From CF-13 sp035279665 (GTDB taxonomy: Bacteria; Chloroflexota; Dormibacteria; CF-121), in NCBI GenBank assembly GCA_035279665.1, contig DATEHI010000132.1:1-7349 (forward strand): DNA of 7,349 nucleotides, written 5' to 3'. The notes below the pieces were generated by a model. That model worked only from the letters and a program-made list of their open reading frames with translations, was not told the DNA's origin and made no database searches. Of the stretch, positions 1-6,500 are shown piece by piece; the first letter of the stretch is position 1; each line of letters opens with the position of its first letter. Both the position numbers and the translations under genes were made by a program.

Positions 1-528
1 ACCCTGACGCTTGGCGCCTGTTCCAATCCCATGACCGGCGCGCCCGCAAGCCCGACACCGACGGCGACGGTGACGCCCTCCCCCACGCCGACGCCCATCC
101 CCTCGCCCACCGTCGTCAACGGACAAATCGTGGTCTCCAACCTCGACCCCGACGGGGCCGCCGTGGTCGCCGGGATCCTCTATCCGCCGACCGGAGGCGG
201 CTGCAGCACGAACGGCAAGTACGACGCCTGCCCGGTCACCGATGGGCTCGCCCAGCGGCTCGATTCGAACCCGCTCAGGGCGGCCGAACCGCTCTGCCGC
301 TGCCAGAACACCTACCAATCGCGAACGATCACCTCGACCCCGCTGCCCGAAGGCAACCCCGGCGCGATCGCCCACGTCGTCCTCGATTTCGGCGCGGGAT
401 CGACCGCTAGGCTAGACGTGACGGTGCTGCAGACCGCGACAGGCTGGTACGCGAGCGACACCAGCTGTACCGGACAGGATGCACAGGCGACCTCGATCTA
501 CGCCGCCCTACCGCCGCCCTGCAGCTAG
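1..528 (+). CDS. Putative secreted lipoprotein of unknown function, 5'-truncated
   Basis: Frame 1 is open from the first base and reads TLTLGACSNP before the first ATG at 31. L-G-A-C is a good lipobox with its Cys at bases 19-21, so the true start lies upstream of the window and the ATG at 31 is internal. The mature protein would be lipid-anchored on the outside of the membrane. After the Cys comes a Pro/Thr/Ser linker (bases about 40-115) of the kind that tethers an exported domain. A roughly 135-residue domain follows, with six cysteines (codons at about 202, 229, 295, 301, 466 and 520), including a C-R-C pair, which suggests disulfides. It ends PPPCS-stop. I recognise no catalytic motif or family. 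It converges on the JAMM peptidase gene, 2 bases from stop to stop. The export call is fairly secure; the function is unknown. Confidence 0.75.
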   Translation, partial: TLTLGACSNPMTGAPASPTPTATVTPSPTPTPIPSPTVVNGQIVVSNLDPDGAAVVAGILYPPTGGGCSTNGKYDACPVTDGLAQRLDSNPLRAAEPLCRCQNTYQSRTITSTPLPEGNPGAIAHVVLDFGAGSTARLDVTVLQTATGWYASDTSCTGQDAQATSIYAALPPPCS

Positions 529-530
529 CC

Positions 531-962
531 CTAGCCCGCGACCTGGTCGACCTGCAGCGGCTCTTCCCGGAATTCCTTGGCGTTGTCGAGACGCCACGAC
601 CGAGCGTCGCGGAGCACGCCGTTTTGCACGGAGGCCACCACGTAGCTATAGAAGGACCAGGCATGCTCGGCGTCGAAACGGGACGGGATGGGCGGATGGT
701 CGGGGTGGCTGTGGGCGAAGCCGATGATCTCCAGGCCGTGTGCCTCCGAATCCTTCTGCACGCGCAGCTGTTCCAGCGGGTCGAGGGCATAGCGGTCCCA
801 GGGCCGATCGGTGATGATGTTGCGCATGCCGCGGAATTCGACGACCTCGTGGTCGGCCCCATCGACCCGGCCGATGAGCGCCCCACAGGACTCATTGGGA
901 TAGCCCGATTCGAGATGCTCGCGCATCTGGTCCATCACGGACTGCGGGATTCGCAGCGTCAA
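531..962 (-). CDS. mec: JAMM/MPN (M67 family) zinc metallopeptidase, Mec-like
   Basis: This 143-residue protein has a complete JAMM zinc site: Glu24 in NESCG, then H84-S-H86, seven residues, Ser94, two residues, Asp97 (the HxHx7Sx2D pattern). The size and the RI...E-CG...HSH...SR-D layout match bacterial stand-alone JAMM peptidases such as M. tuberculosis Mec, which releases cysteine from the C-terminus of the sulfur carrier CysO. The preceding gene is CysM-like, as in the mycobacterial cluster, which supports this role over a ubiquitin-like or pilus-related one. The start is a TTG at 962-960 that overlaps the TGA of the synthase gene (959-961) as TTGA. No Shine-Dalgarno sequence precedes it, so translation probably depends on coupling. 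An ATG at codon 10 is the main alternative start. The JAMM assignment is secure; the symbol rests on gene context. Confidence 0.85.
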   Translation of the reverse strand: MTLRIPQSVMDQMREHLESGYPNESCGALIGRVDGADHEVVEFRGMRNIITDRPWDRYALDPLEQLRVQKDSEAHGLEIIGFAHSHPDHPPIPSRFDAEHAWSFYSYVVASVQNGVLRDARSWRLDNAKEFREEPLQVDQVAG

Positions 963-1900
963 AACTTGGAGCGGTAGAGTCCCGAGCTCAAGTAGCGGTC
1001 GCCGCCATCCGGGAAGACCATCACAAAGACGCCTTCCGGAGTGCGGCGGGCGACCTCTCGTGCCGCATAGAGCGCCGCGCCCGACGAGTTCCCGACCAGT
1101 AACCCTTCGGAGCGGGCCAGGTCGTGCGCCAGCTCATAGGCGTCCTCCGTGGGGACGCTGATCTTCTCGTCCTGGACGCTCGGGTCATAGATGCCGGGAA
1201 CGATCGAGCTCGGCATGTGCTTGAGACCCTCGAGACCGTGCAATCCATCCGACGGCTCGGCGGCGATCACTTTGATGCCGCGGTTATGGCGTTTGAGGAA
1301 TCGACCTACCCCCATCAACGTGCCGCTCGTTCCGATGCCCGCGATGAAGTGGGTGACCTCGCCGTGTGTTTGATCAAGGATCTCCGGTCCAGTGGTGTCG
1401 AAATGGGCGCGCCAGTTGAAGGCATTGTTGTACTGGTCGGGCATGAAATAGACGCCGGGTGCCGATTCCTTGATCCGATGCGCCTCGCGGATGGCGCCGT
1501 CCGACCCCTCGAGGGCCGGCGTGAAGATCGCCTCCGCGCCGAAGGCCTTGACGATCTCGCGCCGCTCCTCGTTGACGTTGGCGGGCATCACGAGCTTGAC
1601 CTGGTAGCCCTTCGCGGCCCCGATCAGCGCATAGGCGATGCCAGTATTCCCCGATGTCGAATCGAGGATCACCTTCTCAACGGTCAGCTCGCCGGTCCGT
1701 TCGGCCTCCTCGATCATGCGCAGCGCCGGCCGATCCTTCACCGAGCCGCCGGGGTTGAACCACTCGGCCTTGGCGTAGAAGGTGATATGCGGAAACTCTT
1801 TCTCGAGCAGCCGGATCCGGATCAGCGGGGTGTTGCCGATCCGTTGCAGGATCGACTGATCCGGCAGGTTCTCGAACAGGGAGAGGGCACGATGAGGCAT
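959..1900 (-). CDS. cysM: Cysteine synthase, CysM-like (fold type II PLP enzyme)
   Basis: A 313-residue beta-family PLP enzyme of full core length. It makes cysteine by replacing the side-chain leaving group of an activated serine with a sulfur nucleophile. Visible motifs are IGNTPLI (21-27), GGSVKDR with the PLP lysine Lys55, STSGNTG (81-87, substrate loop), GIGTSGT (188-194, PLP phosphate loop), NSSGA (271-275, near the pyridine nitrogen) and PDGGDRYLS (297-305). By my recalled alignment, Lys227 in LKHM falls at Arg220 of M. tuberculosis CysM, the residue that recognises the phosphate of O-phosphoserine. The C-terminal tail of about 15-20 residues found in that enzyme is absent. The ATG at 1900 has no Shine-Dalgarno sequence but has an AT-rich box 8 bases upstream. 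The stop overlaps the JAMM gene start. Cystathionine beta-synthase is the main alternative, given the neighbouring gamma-family enzyme. Confidence 0.88.
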   Translation of the reverse strand: MPHRALSLFENLPDQSILQRIGNTPLIRIRLLEKEFPHITFYAKAEWFNPGGSVKDRPALRMIEEAERTGELTVEKVILDSTSGNTGIAYALIGAAKGYQVKLVMPANVNEERREIVKAFGAEAIFTPALEGSDGAIREAHRIKESAPGVYFMPDQYNNAFNWRAHFDTTGPEILDQTHGEVTHFIAGIGTSGTLMGVGRFLKRHNRGIKVIAAEPSDGLHGLEGLKHMPSSIVPGIYDPSVQDEKISVPTEDAYELAHDLARSEGLLVGNSSGAALYAAREVARRTPEGVFVMVFPDGGDRYLSSGLYRSKF

Positions 1901-1908
1901 CGGGAGTG

Positions 1909-1914
1909 ATTTTA
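1909..1914 (-). promoter_or_regulatory. Possible -10 box for a leaderless cysM transcript
   Basis: Read on the minus strand, TAAAAT (TANNNT type) ends 8 bases before the cysM ATG, inside the 45-base gap after the nitroreductase gene. It is a conspicuous AT patch in GC-rich DNA. cysM has no Shine-Dalgarno sequence, which fits a leaderless mRNA starting at or near the ATG. I see no convincing -35 element. It could equally be chance. Confidence 0.25.
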
Positions 1915-1945
1915 TCGGGGGAGTTCGCCGAGGTCGCCGGTTCGA

Positions 1946-2374
1946 TCAGGATTTTGCCGGCCGGCTTTCGATCAGGAGGAAGACCGGGTGGTCGGCGGGA
2001 TCCGGCATCAGTTCGAATTCCTTGGCCACGAAGCCGCCGTACTTCTTCCCGTGCTGCTGCACGTAGGCGGCCACCAGGGGAGCCCGTTGCGACGCCGGAA
2101 TTTCGGTGGCCTTGAAGTGGATCTTTCGGCCACGAAGCCGCAGGTCGCCCTCGCCGACGGCACGGAGGTTGCGCGCCCAGTGGGTGTTGCCGCGGGGCGC
2201 CACCAGGTAGCGCCGTCCTTCGTATTCCAGCGGCAGCACCGGCATCGTGTACTTTCGCCCAGTCGCGCGGCCGCGAATGGTCAGGCTCGGCGCCAGCCGC
2301 AATGCACTCAGCAGCGGGTTCATGACCTTGTTGTTGAAAAAGCCGGACCTGCGGTAGGGAGCCTTCCCGTTCAA
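1946..2374 (-). CDS. Deazaflavin-type nitroreductase family protein (DUF385/Ddn-like)
   Basis: A 142-residue protein with the signature layout of the DUF385/Ddn split beta-barrel family: an N-terminal helix region with NKVMNPLLSAL (15-25), then LTIRGRATGRKYTMPV (31-46), a YLVAPRG strand (56-62), and HWARNLRA (65-72). The conserved W-x-x-N-L lies near the deazaflavin-binding groove in family members. The family includes F420H2-dependent nitro- and quinone reductases such as M. tuberculosis Ddn (about 150 residues). Some members bind other flavins or heme, so F420 use is an inference. The start is TTG at 2374-2372, supported by a strong GAGGAGG 7 bases upstream and by an in-frame stop just above it. 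Its start overlaps the TGA of the transsulfuration-type enzyme gene by 4 bases, and cysM follows 45 bases later. A link to sulfur metabolism is not evident from the protein itself. Confidence 0.82.
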   Translation of the reverse strand: MNGKAPYRRSGFFNNKVMNPLLSALRLAPSLTIRGRATGRKYTMPVLPLEYEGRRYLVAPRGNTHWARNLRAVGEGDLRLRGRKIHFKATEIPASQRAPLVAAYVQQHGKKYGGFVAKEFELMPDPADHPVFLLIESRPAKS

Positions 2375-3546
2375 GAAAGTGCCTCCTCGAAATCAGCGAG
2401 CAAGTCGTCCGCATGCTCGATTCCGACTGAGCACCTTACCAACGTCTCGCTGATTCCGGCTCGCGTTCGTTGCGCGCCATCGAGCCCCCGATGCGAGGTC
2501 GACGCCGGGTGGCTGATCGTTGTGGCGACGTTCCCGAGGCTGGGCATCAGCCGCACCAGCCGCAACCGGCGGATCATCGACTCGAGGGCAGTTGTGCCGC
2601 CGTCGAGCTCGAAGGACAGCAGCGCACCCGCCCCGCCCGGCAGGAGCCGCCGTGCCCGGGCGTAGAAGGGGCTGCTCTCCAGCGCGGGGTAGTTGACGCG
2701 GCTGATCGCCCGATGCCGCTCCAGGTACTGGGCCAGGCGGAGCGCATTGGCGGTGTGCCGCTCCATCCTGACCGCCAGCGTACGGATACCGCGCAGCGTC
2801 AGCCAGGCATCGAAGGGCCCGAGGGTCGGGCCGAAGGTGTGAGCGAACGCTCGCGCTGCCTCGATCCAGGTCGGCTTCCCGACGATCACGCCGCCGATCA
2901 CGTCGGCGTGCCCGCTCAGGTTCTTGGTCGCGCTGTAGATCACGACGTCGGCGCCCCAGCGGAAGGGCTGGCTGAGCGCCGACGTCGGGATGGTGTTATC
3001 GACGACGAGCAACGCTCCCACGTCGTGGGCAATCCGGGCGACCGCCTCGAGGTCCGGCACCCGGATCAGCGGGTTGGTGCAGATCTCGCAGAGCAGCACG
3101 CGCGTCCGATCGGTCACGGCGTGCCGCACGGCGTCCAGGTCCTGGAAGTCGACGATGCTGGCGGTGATGCCGAAGCGCGGGAGGTCGTCGCGCAGGAAGG
3201 TCAGCGTCGTGCCGTAACAGTCGTGCGCGGCCGCCACGTGATCGCCCGCGTTCATCTCGCTCATCAGCGCCACCGCGATCGCCGCCATTCCCGAGCCGAC
3301 CGCCACCGCGTCGAGCCTGGTCGTCAGGTCGTTGCTCTCCAGGCTGGCCACGGCCGCTTCGAGCTGTCGATGATTGTCAGTCCCCCACCGGCCATAGCCG
3401 CGGTGCTCGGCCATCGCCGCATCGAGGGTTTTCAGGTCCTGGTAGCCGCTCGCCGAGCCGACCGAGATGTCGGGCGTGATGGGCGCGTCTTTGCGGTCGA
3501 GCGCCGGCTCACCGGCGTGCACGGCGATCGTGTCGGGATGCGGCAT
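2371..3546 (-). CDS. Cys/Met metabolism PLP enzyme (cystathionine gamma-synthase/lyase family)
   Basis: A 391-residue fold type I PLP enzyme, the usual length for the family. Motifs in order: Y51-x-R53 (phosphate contacts from the partner subunit), GSGMAAI (84-90), the stacking Tyr111 in CYGTT, NP (158-159), VVDN with Asp183 that pairs with the pyridine nitrogen, SATKN with the PLP lysine Lys208, PSLGN (335-339), HPAS.SH (346-352), and LVRCSVGIE (369-377) whose Arg371 should hold the substrate carboxylate. The usual N-P-T after Y-x-R-x-x is replaced by T-D-N (56-58). Family members act as cystathionine gamma-synthase, gamma-lyase, O-acetylhomoserine sulfhydrylase or methionine gamma-lyase, and the sequence alone does not decide which. 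The ATG at 3546 lies 4 bases after the cyclase gene stop and has a weak AGGTAGG 8 bases upstream. The cysM neighbourhood supports a role in sulfur amino acids. Confidence 0.88.
   Translation of the reverse strand: MPHPDTIAVHAGEPALDRKDAPITPDISVGSASGYQDLKTLDAAMAEHRGYGRWGTDNHRQLEAAVASLESNDLTTRLDAVAVGSGMAAIAVALMSEMNAGDHVAAAHDCYGTTLTFLRDDLPRFGITASIVDFQDLDAVRHAVTDRTRVLLCEICTNPLIRVPDLEAVARIAHDVGALLVVDNTIPTSALSQPFRWGADVVIYSATKNLSGHADVIGGVIVGKPTWIEAARAFAHTFGPTLGPFDAWLTLRGIRTLAVRMERHTANALRLAQYLERHRAISRVNYPALESSPFYARARRLLPGGAGALLSFELDGGTTALESMIRRLRLVRLMPSLGNVATTISHPASTSHRGLDGAQRTRAGISETLVRCSVGIEHADDLLADFEEALS
2382..2388 (-). promoter_or_regulatory. Strong Shine-Dalgarno site that fixes a TTG start
   Basis: On the minus strand GAGGAGG lies 7 bases before the TTG at 2374-2372, within the last codons of the upstream PLP enzyme gene. 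This spacing is near ideal. It makes TTG the preferred start of the nitroreductase, even though it overlaps the upstream stop codon. Confidence 0.75.
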
Positions 3547-3550
3547 CGGG

Positions 3551-6500
3551 TCAGCCTACCTGACGCCGCTCGTAGCGACCCAGCTGGAGCCGATCGCCCA
3601 AACGTTCCAGAACGGCAAGGCCTTTCTCGAGCTCTGCGTGATCGCCGATGAGGAGCGCACGCTCACAGCGGACGCGTGCCGCATAGGGCACCGCACCCAT
3701 CGCCTCCCAGAGGTCCAGCGAGCGCGTCAGCATGTCGCGGTCGCGTTCGACCATCCCGAGTCCGCGCCGCACCTGCGCTTCCAGTGGGCGAAAGTGTTCC
3801 CGTTCGGCAAAAGCGAGGAGCTCCGTCAGCCGCTCGGGCCCTGGAGGTTGCCCGGCGTCGAGCAGGAGGTTGAGGCCTCGCTCGGCGCGTTCGGGTAGAC
3901 CGGTGCTCGTCCGGGCCATGTCGCTGACGGCCTCCGCGATGGGCCGCAGATCGGCGGACCCGTACCCGAGCCACCGCCGGAAGTGACTGTCGGCAGGAAA
4001 GGCCATCAGGATGGTGTCAAGAATCTCGCGGTAGGCATCGGCGAGCCGATCGTCCTCGCGAGCGTGGGCCACGTCGATTACAGCCATCAACCCGCGGGTC
4101 GCGTAGCCCGCCGACGGCTTCCGCGCCTCGAGCCAGAGCTGGCGGACCCGCTCACCCATCTGAAGCGCGTCGTCCCAGCGACCGAGCAACGTCAGAATAT
4201 AGGTCCGCCAGACAACGAGATGCAGCGTCCACGCTGGAATCTGCCCCGGCTGAATCTGCGCCAGGCCCTGGGCCGAGACCCGGTCCGCCTCGTCGAAGTC
4301 GCCGAGCAGCGCCGAGCTCCAGGTCACCATGCTGTGCGCATCCACTTTCTCGATCATGTTCAAGCGATCCTGGAACGTCAGCCGGCGGCGGGCATACTCT
4401 CGGCTCTGTGTCCAGCTGCCTCCCATCTGGGCGTTCCCGGATAGAGCGTCGAGCGCCATGCTCTCCAGGTTTGGGTCATCCAGACGTCGGGCGATAGCCA
4501 TGGCTTTCTCGGCACTGACGCGGGCCTCCGTCAGGTCCTCCGTCGAGGGCGCGGTCGAGCCCCCCAGCATCCAGAATGGATAGAAAGCGTTGGCAGCCAT
4601 GTATCGCGCAAGGATTCGCTCATCCGTCACCCGGGCCGCCAGCTCCGCGGCCTCTTGCCGAAACTGACGCATCGCGTCAATGGAGAGGCGATCCGCCACG
4701 GAACCCTGCGCTCGGGTGTAGATGCTGAGGAGGCCGGTCATCACCTGCAGTTCCTGTTCCGGCGGCCGCCCCTGCTCGCGACAGAGGCGCAGCGCCATCT
4801 GGTACGCGGGGACGGTTAAGTCACTGTTCTCCCCGATCTCGCCCAGTCGCTGATAAAGATCTGGCAATTGACCGGGCTGCGCAAACTCGATCGCACTGCG
4901 CAGATGCCCGGATCCCTCGATGGTGGCCGCCGCCGAGGCCGCGACCTCAGCCGCGCGTGTCAGCCATTCGACAGCCTTCTTGCGGACCTCCGCCGTCTCT
5001 CGTTCGCCGGGGCGCTGCGCGGTCGCGATGCCGGCGGCTTCGCGGTAGTGGAAGGCGATGAGTTCGGCCAGTGAATCCTCGCGCTCGCCGGCGAGACCCT
5101 CGAGCCACCTTGCTGCAGCGGCATGCAGGCGGCCCCGCTCGGCGCGGGTCAAGGTCTGGTACGCCACCTCGCGGATCAGAATGTGGCGAAAGGCAAAGAT
5201 ATCGGCACCAGTGGAGCGCAGCAGGTCCTTGTCCTCCAGCCTGTCGATGACGTCGTTCACTCTCTCGAGGGTCGGTTCCAGGGCGAGCAGGCCCGGCGGA
5301 CGAAACGCGCGTCCAAACACCGAGCCCAGCTGGATGATCCGGCGCTCTTCAGGCGCTAGCTGGTCGAGACGCGCCAGCACCGTGGCTTGAACCGTATCTG
5401 GAAGTTGGTCGGTCCCGCCACGCTCGGCGACCGATCGGATCAGTTCGCCCGCGAAGAAGGGGTTTCCCTCCGCCCGGCGCACGATCCGGTCGACGAGGTC
5501 GGCTGAGCAGCCCTCGAACAACTGATCGATCAGCCGGGCAGTGTCCCGGTCGCTGAGCGACTCGAGCGAGATGGACACATAGTTGCGGCGGCCGCCGCCC
5601 CAGCCCGGACGCCGGTCGAGCAGCTCGGGACGGGTCAGCGCGATCATCAACAACGGGAGATCGCCGCGCGGTTGCATCACGAATTCGAACAGATCCAGCA
5701 GACTGTCACTGGACCAGTGCAAGTCCTCGAAGACGAGGACCAGCGGCGCACGCGCCGCGGCAATCTCGAAGAACGTTCGCCAGGCAGCCAGGAGAGCCGA
5801 GCGGTCCATGACCTCTGACTCTCCGGCTCCAACGGTCGCGGCCAGCAGCTCGACCTCACGATCCATCGCCTCCAGCCTCGACCCCTCCAGCCAGGCCCGG
5901 ATCGCGCCTCGGACAGCGGACGCTTTCGCGTCATCGGGCACACCGATCAGGCGGTAGAGGACGCCACGCAGCGGCCAGTAGGTGAGCCGCTGGCCGTAAG
6001 GCAGGCACTGCGCGATCGCCACGGTGGCACGTGGCTCGAGCGACCCCAGACGTTCGAGGAACTCTTCGAGCAGTCGCGTCTTCCCGACTCCGGCCGGCGC
6101 GATCACGCTGACCATGAAAGGACGCAACTCGTGGAACGCCCGGCCCGCGACCAGTTCCAGTTGCTGCAGGTCCGACGCTCGGCCGATCAACGGGGTACGC
6201 ACCGCCACGGGCGGCAGCGCCGACCGACCCAGCAACGCCAGGGCACGGATCGGTTGGGGCTTGCCGCGTACCTCGACCGTCGTCACGGGCCCGAACTCGA
6301 ACCCGCCTCGAACGCTCGCCACGGTGCGTTCACCGCAGAGGATGCCCCATGATTCTGCGGCCTGCTGCAGCCGCGCCGCCACGTTGACGGCATCACCGCT
6401 GAGCGGAAAGTCGCCGGTGGCGCTCTCACGTATCGCCACGACCTCGCCGGTGTTGATCGCTAAACGAATTGGGAGGCGTTCGCCCAGCGCCGGGTCCGCG

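Noticed and set aside
31..33. ATG as the true start of the lipoprotein
   Set aside because: The frame is open from base 1 and the residues just before this ATG form a lipobox, so the coding region begins upstream of the window.
43..117. Repetitive ACGCC/CGACG-rich DNA that might be a repeat array
   Set aside because: It is explained by the Pro/Thr-rich linker of the lipoprotein; there is no regular repeat unit or spacer pattern.
511..562. Possible stem-loop from the two CTGCAG copies near the convergent stops as a terminator
   Set aside because: The arms pair imperfectly around a loop of about 30 bases and no T-run follows on either strand, so it does not look like an intrinsic terminator.
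1124..1909. A 261-codon plus-strand open frame opposite cysM
   Set aside because: It is a shadow of the cysteine synthase codons, with no recognisable motif or ribosome site.
1677..2414. A 245-codon minus-strand frame spanning the nitroreductase-cysM junction
   Set aside because: It overlaps both well-supported genes in another frame, and its product is composed of out-of-frame fragments of them.
2470..3651. A 393-codon plus-strand open frame opposite the transsulfuration-type gene
   Set aside because: The minus strand encodes a full-length enzyme with all key motifs here. The plus-strand product is a low-complexity Arg/Gly/Asp-rich sequence, as expected for antisense frames in GC-rich DNA.
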